Assembly: GCA_030615565.1 (NCBI GenBank)
Contig: JAUWZC010000043.1
Span: 1 to 13,544, forward strand
Reading direction: 5' to 3'
DNA length: 13,544 nt
Source: Desulfobacteraceae bacterium
GTDB lineage: Bacteria; Desulfobacterota; DSM-4660; Desulfatiglandales; B25-G16
The notes beneath the pieces were generated by a model. It made no database searches. It had not been told where the DNA came from and saw only the letters and a program-made list of their open reading frames with translations. Shown here one piece after another: positions 7,001 through 13,544 of this stretch. Numbering within the stretch: position 1 is the stretch's first letter; each line of letters begins with the position of its first letter. The translations under genes were made by a program, and so were the position numbers.

Positions 7001-8183
7001 GGAGGGAAAACATCTTAAATCAGATTTGAGGCATACAGGGACAGGTGAGATTTTATTAGCAAGGGGTCAGGTTATTGACCAAGAATGTTTGAAGAGGATT
7101 CCTATAGATTTTTGGCAGGGAGCGAATATCGAGGCCGAAATGGAAGTGATTGAGAAGATGGAATCAATAGTCTTAATGTATCGTCAGCAGATGGAGAAAT
7201 TAGATGAGCTTTTTCAGGAGAAGATAAAGAGGTTGGATATAGGTGATGAATTGTCGCCTGGAGTAATTAAGATGGTAAAGGTATTTGTGGCTGTCAGGCG
7301 AAAACTATCTGTTGGTGATAAGATGGCTGGCCGCCATGGAAACAAGGGCGTGATTTCCGTGATACTTCCTGCAGAGGATATGCCCTATTTTGCTGATGGT
7401 ACACCAGTAGATATAGTTTTGAATCCTCTTGGTGTTCCTTCCAGGATGAATGTGGGGCAGATTTTAGAGGCCCATCTTGGTTGGGCTGCTCATGAACTTG
7501 GGAAACAGATAAGGGTATTAGTGGACAATATAAAAGATAAAAGTTTATTGAGAGATAAATTGAGGGAAATCTATTGGAAAGAATATGATCAGATGTTTGC
7601 TGATGTCTCGGATGAAGAAATTAAGATAAAGGCTGGTTATATGCAGGATGGTTTACATATGGCTACACCTGCCTTTGATGGGGCACAAGAGGAGGAGATA
7701 GTTGAGTGTTTAACAAAAGCAGGTTTACCTATTAGTGGGCAAGTGATTTTGTATGATGGTAGAACAGGTGAGCCTTTTGATCACCCTATAACTGTAGGTA
7801 TAATGTATATGATGAAGCTCCATCACTTGGTAGATGATAAGATCCATGCTCGCTCCATTGGTCCCTATTCTTTAGTTACTCAGCAGCCTCTTGGTGGTAA
7901 GGCCCAGTTTGGAGGTCAGCGCCTGGGCGAGATGGAGGTCTGGGCAATGGAATCTTATGGAGCGGCATATTCTTTACAAGAGTTTTTAACTGTCAAATCG
8001 GATGATGTAGCTGGCCGGACACGGATGTATGAAAAGATTGTAAAGGGAAATAATTTTTTAGAAGCAGGACTGCCAGAGTCCTTCAATGTTTTGGTAAAAG
8101 AACTTCAGAGTCTCGGTTTAGAAGTAGAGCTGAACGAGGATGGAGAGCCTGAGGTTCTTTTAGATTACAATAACAAGAGCTAG
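4056..8183 (+). CDS. rpoB: DNA-directed RNA polymerase subunit beta
   Basis: This is the beta subunit of the core polymerase, forming one side of the active-site cleft and the RNA exit path. It is 1375 residues, slightly longer than E. coli (1342), and looks intact. The N-terminal lobe contains TILDIPNLIDVQRDSYERFL and INGVERVVVSQLHRSPG. An E. coli-type insertion (SI1) spans roughly residues 235-360. The rifampicin pocket is GSSQLSQFMDQ...ITHKRRLSALGPGG, with D524, H534 and S539 at the positions of E. coli D516, H526 and S531. FEDA (E816/D817) and the NTP-contacting lysines K1089 and K1097 of GDKMAGRHGNKG are present. A second insertion (SI2) precedes them, at about 955-1075. The C-terminal clamp has LGGKAQFGGQRLGEMEVWA. 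It starts at GTG with a good ribosome site; rpoC follows after 14 bases and is surely co-transcribed. Confidence 0.99.
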   Translation: MNKKDSLSYYPRKSFGRIKTILDIPNLIDVQRDSYERFLQKNVLPEKRKDIGLQGAFKNVFPIHDLNKTCSLEFVRYFFEDVKHDEEECLKKGMTYEAPTKIVVQLLVFDFDEITGSKSIRDIKEQEIYFGTLPMMTERGTFIINGVERVVVSQLHRSPGAFFDNDKGKTHPSGKPLYSARIIPLRGSWIDFEFDAKDILFIRIDRRRKFPSTILLKAFGYSEEEILRHFYNVEKILIDKGSFRCVLDLNNLQGQKITEDIVDQKTGEIIGRKGERFSKKLYKKLIDIGLREIPVSSGYLQGRIAAHDIVDSQTGEVLVRTNQAFEQENLELVQGKGIGEIELLILDSAEVSTSIRDTMLLDKVVTTDDAILDIYRKLRPTSPPTQEMANVYFNNLFFNPSTYDLSQVGRLKMNYRLNQDVSLEICTLRKEDIIETVKELVRLNVKEGTVDDIDHLGNRRVRSVGELLEEEYRVGLIRMQRAIKERMTLQDVDALMPRDLVNSKPVSAVINEFFGSSQLSQFMDQTNPLSEITHKRRLSALGPGGLTRERAGFEVRDVHPSHYGRICPIETPEGPNIGLILSLSTFSRVNDFGFIETPYRKVEDGIVSANIEHLTAMDEGEYPIAQANEPLDSDGHFVRDIVAARKGGEAYLVSAKEVKYMDVSPNQLVSIAASLIPFLEHDDANRALMGSNMQRQAVPLLQAKSPLIGTGIEKVIGRHSGVAAIARRDGIVESVDASRIVIQAEKEEDGVEIYKVLKFRRSNQSTCYNQKSIVKKGDRVKKGQIIADGPAMEKGELALGRDVIVAFLSWGGYNFEDAILVSERLVREDVFTSIHIEEFSLLARDTKLGQEEITRDIPNAGEEALKELDESGIIRLGAEVRPGDVLVGKITPKGETQLSPEEKLLRAIFGEKAGDVKDTSLRVPPGVEGIVIDAKVFSRKGVEKDERTKAIQAEEISQLSKDKEDEVEVIGGNAREKLAFLLEGKHLKSDLRHTGTGEILLARGQVIDQECLKRIPIDFWQGANIEAEMEVIEKMESIVLMYRQQMEKLDELFQEKIKRLDIGDELSPGVIKMVKVFVAVRRKLSVGDKMAGRHGNKGVISVILPAEDMPYFADGTPVDIVLNPLGVPSRMNVGQILEAHLGWAAHELGKQIRVLVDNIKDKSLLRDKLREIYWKEYDQMFADVSDEEIKIKAGYMQDGLHMATPAFDGAQEEEIVECLTKAGLPISGQVILYDGRTGEPFDHPITVGIMYMMKLHHLVDDKIHARSIGPYSLVTQQPLGGKAQFGGQRLGEMEVWAMESYGAAYSLQEFLTVKSDDVAGRTRMYEKIVKGNNFLEAGLPESFNVLVKELQSLGLEVELNEDGEPEVLLDYNNKS

Positions 8184-8185
8184 AA

Positions 8186-8191
8186 AAGGAG
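8186..8191 (+). promoter_or_regulatory. Ribosome-binding site that fixes the rpoC TTG start
   Basis: AAGGAG begins two bases after the rpoB stop and sits six bases before TTG at 8198. The resulting N-terminus MEDLYGFFTKPKDPLSF aligns with the usual start of long beta-prime subunits, which supports the rare codon. The arrangement suggests coupled, equimolar synthesis of beta and beta-prime. Confidence 0.8.
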
Positions 8192-8197
8192 AAAACC

Positions 8198-11100
8198 TTG
8201 GAAGATTTGTATGGTTTTTTTACAAAACCAAAGGACCCTCTAAGTTTCAAATCGATACAGATCTCTATTGCTTCACCTGAGAAGATAAGAGAGTGGTCTT
8301 ATGGCGAGGTTAAGAAACCTGAAACTATTAATTATCGAACCTTTAAGCCTGAAAGGGATGGATTATTTTGTGCAAAGATCTTTGGCCCCACAAGGGATTA
8401 CGAGTGTCTTTGTGGAAAATATAAAAGGATGAAACATAGGGGAGTGGTGTGCGAGAAATGTGGTGTAGAGGTTACGCACTCTAAGGTGCGAAGACAGAGA
8501 ATGGGTCATATTGAATTAGCAACGCCTGTAGCACACATCTGGTTTTTGAAATGTATTCCCTCCAAAATTGGTTTGCTTTTAGATATGACTCTTAAGGCCC
8601 TAGAAAAGGTGCTTTACTTTGAGAATTATGTGGTTATTGATCCAAAAGACACTCCTTTAACTAAAGGTGCCTTGTTGACAGAGGAGCAGTATTTAAAGGC
8701 CAAAGAGGATTATGGAGACAGATTTGTAGCCGGAATGGGAGCTGAAGCTATTCAAATAATTCTCAAAGAAATAGATTTAGAAATGCTTGCTTCCAAATTA
8801 AAGGATGAGTTACTGAGTACCAAATCAGATGCCAAAAGGAAAAAATTTTCAAAACGCCTTCGAATAGCTGATGCCTTTAGATCCTCCAAGAATAAGCCAG
8901 AGTGGATGATAATGGATGTTATCCCTATTTTACCACCAGACCTAAGGCCTTTAGTGCCTTTAGATGGGGGAAGATTTGCTACCTCAGATCTAAACGATCT
9001 TTACCGCAGGGTTATAAATAGGAACAACAGGCTGAAACGCCTCTTAGAGTTAAATGCACCTGATATTATTATTAGAAACGAAAAAAGGATGCTGCAGGAG
9101 GCTGTAGATGTTCTGTTTGATAATGGAAGGCGAGGTAAGACTATTACTGGTGCAAATAAGCGGCCACTAAAATCCCTAAGTGATATGCTTAAGGGTAAGC
9201 AGGGTAGATTTAGGCAAAATTTGCTCGGAAAGAGGGTGGATTATTCAGGACGATCAGTGATTGTAGTTGGTCCTGATTTAAGGTTGCACCAATGTGGACT
9301 TCCAAAGCAGATGGCTTTAGAACTTTTTAAGCCATTTATTTACGATAAGCTTGAGGAAAAAGGTTTGGCAGGCACCCTCAAAAAAGCCAAAAAATTAGTT
9401 GAAAACGAAACACCAGAGGTGTGGGATTGTTTAGATGAAGTAGTTAAGGAACACTGTGTTTTGCTTAATAGAGCGCCTACTCTTCATAGGCTCGGTATGC
9501 AGGCATTTGAACCTGTTCTTATTGAAGGAAAGGCTATTCAAATTCACCCTCTAGTTTGTACTGCCTTCAATGCTGATTTTGATGGTGACCAGATGGCTGT
9601 TCATGTCCCTCTTTCTGTCGAAGCCCAGATTGAAGCCAGGGTATTGATGCTATCTACGAACAATATACTCTCACCAGCCAATGGTGATCCTATAATTGTT
9701 CCAACGCAAGATATTGTATTAGGTATCTATTATATGACTAAAGAGAGACCATTTTGCAAAGGTGAAGATGGGATTTTTGCTAATATGGAAGAGGTTAGGA
9801 TGGCCTATGATGCTGGCGAGTTAGATTTGCATGCTGCGATCAAGGTTAGAATTAATGGCCAGATATTCAGGACAACCACTGGAAGGGTAATCCTTTACGA
9901 GGTTTTCCCCAAGGAGTTACCTTTTGAAACGGTTAATAGTGTAATAGCCAAGAAGGAGCTTAAGGATATTATTAATGAATGCTATCGCACTTTAGGGACT
10001 AAGGCTACGGTCATTTTAGCGGACAGACTTAAAGATATTGGGTATAAGTATGCTACCATCTCCGGTATTTCCATCGCAAGTAAAGATATGGTTACCCCAA
10101 GAAGAAAATCCGTAATTATAGAAGAAGCCGAAAGTGAGGTAAAAAAGATTGGGAGCCAATATAGTGATGGTTTGATCACTGACGGTGAAAAATACAATAA
10201 GGTAGTTGATATTTGGACAAAGGCCACAGAGTTAATTTCCTCAGAAATGATGGACGAAATGGCTGTGGAGGAATTGACAGCGCCTGATGGAAGGAGAAAA
10301 AAGTGTGATAGCTTTAATCCAATATTTATGATGTCTGACTCGGGTGCTAGAGGTAGTAAGGATCAGATGAGGCAGTTGGCAGGGATTAGGGGCTTAATGG
10401 CAAAGCCCTCTGGAGAGATTATCGAAACACCCATTACTGCAAATTTCCGCGAGGGCTTGACAGTTTTACAGTATTTTATCTCTACCCATGGTGCAAGAAA
10501 GGGATTGGCTGATACAGCGCTAAAGACAGCTAATTCAGGATATTTGACTCGCAGATTGATAGATGTGTCCCAGGATGCCTGTATTACAGAGGAAGATTGT
10601 GGCACTATGGATGGAATATGGGTAGAGTCGTTAACTGAGGGAGGTGAGGTGATCCAAACCGTCTCAGAGAGAATTCTGGGAAGAACCGCAGCTGAAGATA
10701 TCTCAGACCCGATAACTGGAGAGTTACTGCTTAAGTACAGTGAAGAAATAGATGAATCAGCAACTCAAAAAATAGGGAGATCTTGGATTGAAAAGGTAAA
10801 GATTAGATCAGTATTGACATGCAAGGCAGTGAGAGGGGTCTGCAAAAAGTGTTATGGTCGGGACTTAGCTCATGGTAGAGAGATTGATATAGGTGAGCCG
10901 ATAGGCATTGTTGCAGCCCAGTCTATTGGTGAGCCAGGCACGCAGCTAACCATGCGGACATTTCATATTGGGGGCACAGTAAGTAGAAAGGTAGAGCAGT
11001 CTACAATTCAGGCTAGGAATAATGGAAAGGTTAAATTTTATAATCTCAGGACAGTGATAAATGACAAAGGGGACAATGTGGTAATGAATAGGAATGGGGA

Positions 11101-12283
11101 TATTGGAGTGGTGGATGCAAGCGGAAAGGAATTGGAGCGGTACCCCGTTATATATGGAGCTATAATTAAGGTTGATGATGGAAAGGAGATAAATCCTGGT
11201 GAGCTTTTTGTAGAATGGGATCCCTTTACTATACCGATTTTGACAGAGGCTTCTGGTAGGCTAAAGTTTGGTGATATTTATGAAGGCAGAACAATGCAAG
11301 ATAGGCTGGATCCGGTAACTGGTAAATCAAGTAAAGTTATTGTTGCATCTGGTGACCCGGACGTTAGGCCAAGGATCTCTATCAAAGGTTCCAGCGGCAA
11401 GACAATCCAACTTTCTGGTTATTCAGCAGGGGCAGTGGCCAGGTATTTCCTTCCTACAGGTGCTATTATTATGGTTTCAGAGAGAGATGATGTCCAAGCG
11501 GGTGATGTTTTGGCCAAGATACCAAGAGAAACCACAAAGACTAAAGATATTACGGGCGGTTTGCCAAGGATTGCAGAATTGTTTGAGGTCAGGAAACCCA
11601 AAGATCAAACCCTTTTAACTGAGATTGATGGAACAGTATCATTTGGAAAATATGTATCAGGGAAAAGGAGGGTGATCATCACTCCTGAAATTGGCAAACC
11701 TGTTGAATATGTTGTGCCAAGAGGTAGACATGTAAGCGTTTTTGATGGAGATTATGTTAGGGCTGGGGAAGCCCTCATGGAAGGCTCGGCTAATCCTCAT
11801 GATATTTTAAAAATAAAAGGACCTAAAGAACTATCTAAATACCTTGTTGATGAAGTTCAGAAGGTCTATCGACTCCAGGGTGTGAAGATAAATGACAAGC
11901 ACATAGAAGTGATTGTCAGGCAGATGTTGAGGAGGGTGTTAGTTAAGGAAGTTGGGGATTCGGATTTTATTTTAGGAGAAGAGGTAGAGAGGTGGCGTTT
12001 TGAGGAAAAAAATCAGGAAATTGTTGCAAGCGGAGGTAAGCCAGCTGTTGGGGAGCCCCTTTTGTTGGGAGTTACAAAGGCATCAATTAATACAGATAGC
12101 TTTATATCAGCTGCATCGTTCCAGGAAACCACAAAGGTCTTGGCAGATGCAAGTGTAGAGAGCAGGATAGATTATCTAAGAGGCCTTAAAGAGAATGTTA
12201 TTATGGGCAGACTTATACCGGCTGGAACAGGTTTGAATATGCACAGAAGGTTAGATATAGAAATGGAACAAGAATTTTTATAA
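8198..12283 (+). CDS. rpoC: DNA-directed RNA polymerase subunit beta-prime
   Basis: Beta-prime supplies the catalytic metal site and the clamp of RNA polymerase. It is 1361 residues against 1407 in E. coli; the difference is largely a shorter C-terminal tail (it ends MEQEFL). The first zinc site is C70, C72, C85, C88 in YECLCGKYKRMKHRGVVCEKCG. The catalytic motif NADFDGD puts the Mg-binding aspartates at D460, D462, D464, the same numbers as E. coli. The second zinc site is C795, C875, C882, C885. The trigger loop starts GTQLTMRTFHIGG (M919, R920, H923) and is interrupted by an E. coli-type SI3 insertion, about 930-1110, before TKDITGGLPRIAELFE. The end has LQGVKINDKHIEVIVRQM and FISAASFQETTKVL. 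It starts at TTG. rpsL follows after 79 bases. Confidence 0.99.
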   Translation: MEDLYGFFTKPKDPLSFKSIQISIASPEKIREWSYGEVKKPETINYRTFKPERDGLFCAKIFGPTRDYECLCGKYKRMKHRGVVCEKCGVEVTHSKVRRQRMGHIELATPVAHIWFLKCIPSKIGLLLDMTLKALEKVLYFENYVVIDPKDTPLTKGALLTEEQYLKAKEDYGDRFVAGMGAEAIQIILKEIDLEMLASKLKDELLSTKSDAKRKKFSKRLRIADAFRSSKNKPEWMIMDVIPILPPDLRPLVPLDGGRFATSDLNDLYRRVINRNNRLKRLLELNAPDIIIRNEKRMLQEAVDVLFDNGRRGKTITGANKRPLKSLSDMLKGKQGRFRQNLLGKRVDYSGRSVIVVGPDLRLHQCGLPKQMALELFKPFIYDKLEEKGLAGTLKKAKKLVENETPEVWDCLDEVVKEHCVLLNRAPTLHRLGMQAFEPVLIEGKAIQIHPLVCTAFNADFDGDQMAVHVPLSVEAQIEARVLMLSTNNILSPANGDPIIVPTQDIVLGIYYMTKERPFCKGEDGIFANMEEVRMAYDAGELDLHAAIKVRINGQIFRTTTGRVILYEVFPKELPFETVNSVIAKKELKDIINECYRTLGTKATVILADRLKDIGYKYATISGISIASKDMVTPRRKSVIIEEAESEVKKIGSQYSDGLITDGEKYNKVVDIWTKATELISSEMMDEMAVEELTAPDGRRKKCDSFNPIFMMSDSGARGSKDQMRQLAGIRGLMAKPSGEIIETPITANFREGLTVLQYFISTHGARKGLADTALKTANSGYLTRRLIDVSQDACITEEDCGTMDGIWVESLTEGGEVIQTVSERILGRTAAEDISDPITGELLLKYSEEIDESATQKIGRSWIEKVKIRSVLTCKAVRGVCKKCYGRDLAHGREIDIGEPIGIVAAQSIGEPGTQLTMRTFHIGGTVSRKVEQSTIQARNNGKVKFYNLRTVINDKGDNVVMNRNGDIGVVDASGKELERYPVIYGAIIKVDDGKEINPGELFVEWDPFTIPILTEASGRLKFGDIYEGRTMQDRLDPVTGKSSKVIVASGDPDVRPRISIKGSSGKTIQLSGYSAGAVARYFLPTGAIIMVSERDDVQAGDVLAKIPRETTKTKDITGGLPRIAELFEVRKPKDQTLLTEIDGTVSFGKYVSGKRRVIITPEIGKPVEYVVPRGRHVSVFDGDYVRAGEALMEGSANPHDILKIKGPKELSKYLVDEVQKVYRLQGVKINDKHIEVIVRQMLRRVLVKEVGDSDFILGEEVERWRFEEKNQEIVASGGKPAVGEPLLLGVTKASINTDSFISAASFQETTKVLADASVESRIDYLRGLKENVIMGRLIPAGTGLNMHRRLDIEMEQEFL

Positions 12284-12288
12284 AAGTG

Positions 12289-12317
12289 TTGAAATAATTT
12301 GATAGATAGAATAAAAG
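12289..12317 (+). promoter_or_regulatory. Candidate sigma-70-type promoter for rpsL-rpsG
   Basis: TTGAAA (12289-12294, five of six matches to TTGACA) and TAAAAG (12312-12317, four of six to TATAAT) are separated by 17 bases in the 79-base rpoC-rpsL spacer. Transcription would begin near 12324 and leave a leader of about 40 bases before rpsL. A separate promoter for the str-type operon is biologically reasonable, but a match this loose in AT-rich DNA is weak evidence, and read-through from rpoC may be enough. Confidence 0.3.
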
Positions 12318-12362
12318 GCATTCAAAACATTTAGAGCAGGATAACTTTTTAAAGAGAAATAG

Positions 12363-12740
12363 ATGCCAACAATTAATCAACTCATTAAAAATGGGCGGCA
12401 GAGGGTAAAGAAGAAGAGCAAGACACCAGCTCTAATAGGGTGTCCTCAAAAAAGGGGTGTATGTATCAGGGTGTACACATCTACCCCTAAGAAACCTAAC
12501 TCGGCCTTACGTAAGGTTGCAAGGGTACGTTTGACAAATGGAATAGAGGTAACTTCCTATATCCCAGGGATTGGACATAATCTACAAGAGCATTCTGTTG
12601 TTCTGATCAGGGGAGGGAGAGTTAAGGACTTGCCTGGGATCAGGTATCATATCATTCGGGGCACCTTAGATAGCTCAGGTGTTGAAGATAGAAGGAGAGG
12701 TCGCTCCAAATATGGGACTAAGAAGCCTAAGGGCATTTAG
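12363..12740 (+). CDS. rpsL: 30S ribosomal protein S12
   Basis: S12 sits at the decoding centre and controls accuracy of tRNA selection. The 125-residue length is standard. It begins MPTINQLIKNGRQRVKKKSK and carries the conserved CPQKRGVC, TPKKPNSALRKVARVRLTNG, PGIGHNLQEHSVVLIRGGR and VKDLPGIRYH blocks. Residues K43, K88 and P91, the classic streptomycin-resistance positions, are wild type, so no resistance is predicted from this gene. D89 is the aspartate that RimO methylthiolates in many bacteria. The ATG has only a purine-rich AAAGAGAA upstream. It directly follows rpoC and precedes rpsG by 103 bases; this spacer is longer and more repetitive than usual for rpsL-rpsG. Confidence 0.98.
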   Translation: MPTINQLIKNGRQRVKKKSKTPALIGCPQKRGVCIRVYTSTPKKPNSALRKVARVRLTNGIEVTSYIPGIGHNLQEHSVVLIRGGRVKDLPGIRYHIIRGTLDSSGVEDRRRGRSKYGTKKPKGI

Positions 12741-12764
12741 TGATTAGGGATTATGAATAAAATA

Positions 12765-12783
12765 ATTGAGAAATTGAGAAATT
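12765..12783 (+). repeat. Short octamer tandem repeat (ATTGAGAA x2 plus ATT)
   Basis: ATTGAGAA occurs twice without a gap at 12765-12772 and 12773-12780, followed by the first three bases of a third copy. It lies in the rpsL-rpsG spacer, just before the heptamer array. The unit size equals that of the array between rplK and rplA, although the sequence differs. Confidence 0.5.
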
Positions 12784-12788
12784 TTTCT

Positions 12789-12816
12789 ACAAATAACAAA
12801 CAACGAACAACGAACA
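12789..12816 (+). repeat. Heptamer tandem repeat (consensus ACGAACA, four units)
   Basis: Four exactly adjacent seven-base units: ACAAATA, ACAAACA, ACGAACA, ACGAACA. The last two are identical and the first two differ by one to three bases. The array ends 15 bases before the rpsG ribosome site (GGAGA at 12832-12836). It has no self-complementarity and no open reading frame. It resembles the short tandemly repeated heptamers described in other bacteria such as cyanobacteria, but no relation is claimed. Confidence 0.7.
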
Positions 12817-12843
12817 TTATTTAAGTTTTTTGGAGAGACTGAG

Positions 12844-13314
12844 ATGCCAAGAAAAGCAGTAATTTTAAAAAGGGAAATCTTGCCTGATCCTAAATATAAA
12901 ATTGAATTAGTTACTAAATTCATTAATAGAATTATGCAAAGCGGGAAAAAGAACTTGGCTCAATCTATTCTCTATAATGCCTTTGATATTATACAGGAGA
13001 AAACTAAGGAAGATCCGCTATCTCTTTTTCAGAAGGCTATTGAAAACGTTAAACCAGTAGTTGAAGTAAGATCAAGAAGGGTCGGTGGTTCTACCTATCA
13101 GGTGCCTATTGAGGTTAGATATTTGCGGAGGACTACATTGGGTATAAGATGGATACTCATATATGCCAAACAAAGGGGCGAGAAAGGAATGGCATCGAAA
13201 TTAGCAGGGGAGCTGATTGATGCCTCTAAGGGAAGGGGTGGTGCCTTTAAGAAGAAGGAGGATACACATAGGATGGCGGAGGCAAATAAGGCCTTTGCTC
13301 ACTATCGATGGTAA
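12844..13314 (+). CDS. rpsG: 30S ribosomal protein S7
   Basis: S7 nucleates assembly of the 30S head and lines the E site. In E. coli it also represses the str operon by binding the rpsL-rpsG spacer. It is 156 residues, the standard size. It begins MPRKAVILKREILPDPKYK and has the signature ENVKPVVEVRSRRVGGSTYQ at about 67-86, then YQVPIEVRYLRR, and ends NKAFAHYRW. The ATG has GGAGA at 12832-12836 with good spacing. The upstream spacer contains repeats but no structure I can match to the E. coli S7 operator. fusA normally comes next, but a tuf gene starts 104 bases downstream instead. Confidence 0.98.
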   Translation: MPRKAVILKREILPDPKYKIELVTKFINRIMQSGKKNLAQSILYNAFDIIQEKTKEDPLSLFQKAIENVKPVVEVRSRRVGGSTYQVPIEVRYLRRTTLGIRWILIYAKQRGEKGMASKLAGELIDASKGRGGAFKKKEDTHRMAEANKAFAHYRW

Positions 13315-13403
13315 GGTTGAACTCCAAAGGCGTATCCTTGATATTACAAATGGATAGGATTTCCAAAACGTAAATTGATTATATTAAAAATAGGATTTAT
13401 TTT

Positions 13404-13411
13404 AAGGAGGT
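13404..13411 (+). promoter_or_regulatory. Strong ribosome-binding site of the second tuf
   Basis: AAGGAGGT, a full match to the anti-Shine-Dalgarno core, lies seven bases before the ATG at 13419. It is among the strongest ribosome sites in the window, in keeping with EF-Tu being one of the most abundant proteins in the cell. Confidence 0.85.
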
Positions 13412-13418
13412 AAACATA

Positions 13419-13544
13419 ATGGCTAAAGAAAAATTTAAGAGGACAAAGCCACATGTAAATGTCGGCACCATTGGTCATATAGATCATGGTAAGACGACGT
13501 TAACAGCGGCAATGACCCTCTGTTTATCTAAGAAGGGTCTGGCT
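13419..13544 (+). CDS. tuf: Elongation factor Tu, N-terminal end (partial, second copy)
   Basis: The first 42 codons are present and the window ends in frame. The start MAKEKFKRTKPHVNVGTIGH is diagnostic for EF-Tu. The GTP-binding P-loop is G19-HIDH-GKT (19-26), with K25 and T26 as the phosphate and magnesium contacts. The stretch after it (TTLTAAMTLCLSKKGLA) is the first helix of the G domain. EF-G also has a P-loop of this type (usually AHIDAGKTT), but its N-terminus differs, so this is not fusA. EF-Tu carries aminoacyl-tRNA to the ribosome. It follows rpsG directly after 104 bases; the fusA gene that usually stands between is absent. The 5' piece of tuf at 2-139 shows another copy upstream. 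No promoter was convincing in the gap, so co-transcription with rpsL-rpsG is likely. Confidence 0.95.
   Translation, partial: MAKEKFKRTKPHVNVGTIGHIDHGKTTLTAAMTLCLSKKGLA

Noticed and set aside
13375..13403. Promoter-like TTGATT with TATTTT, 17 bases apart, before the second tuf
   Set aside because: Transcription would start within or after the AAGGAGGT ribosome site, leaving no usable leader.
1..13544. Undescribed multi-gene system, mobile element, CRISPR or defence island
   Set aside because: Every substantial frame belongs to a known housekeeping family in near-standard order. There is no transposase, integrase, toxin pair or direct-repeat-spacer array.

Overview
The window is a dense, single-strand (+) block of translation and transcription genes. 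In order it holds the 3' end of a tuf gene (EF-Tu), rpmG (L33), tRNA-Trp(CCA), secE, nusG, rplK, rplA, rplJ, rplL, rpoB, rpoC, rpsL, rpsG and the 5' end of a second tuf gene. Every gene was recognised from its translated sequence. No spacer exceeds about 205 bases, and I see no real gene on the minus strand.

Organism: an AT-rich, Gram-negative-type bacterium. RpoB (1375 aa) carries the two large E. coli-type insertions, and RpoC (1361 aa) carries an E. coli-type insertion inside the trigger loop. From memory, both subunits read most like Desulfobacterota (former Deltaproteobacteria) or a neighbouring uncultured lineage. This is a judgement from resemblance, not a database result.

Layout. Positions 1-840 are the tuf-rpmG-trnW-secE segment, which feeds the ribosome (EF-Tu, L33, tRNA-Trp) and the Sec translocon. 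Positions 866-2759 are nusG-rplK-rplA. The L11-L1 junction, normally only a few bases in bacteria, is opened by 205 bases that hold a degenerate octamer repeat folded back on itself. Positions 2853-3871 are rplJ-rplL, the ribosomal stalk. Positions 4056-12283 are rpoB-rpoC, the RNA polymerase catalytic core. They are preceded by a 184-base spacer with a terminator-like hairpin where E. coli has its rplL-rpoB attenuator. Positions 12363-13314 are rpsL-rpsG, the start of a str-type operon, placed directly behind rpoC with a candidate promoter between. The expected fusA is missing after rpsG, and the window ends in a second tuf.

Together these genes make polymerase, its elongation factor NusG and parts of the ribosome, classically co-regulated with growth rate. 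I found no mobile element, CRISPR array, defence system or undescribed multi-gene system. The points worth a second look are in the spacers (octamer and heptamer repeats, the rplL-rpoB hairpins) and in gene order (no fusA between rpsG and tuf; two tuf genes bracketing the block).
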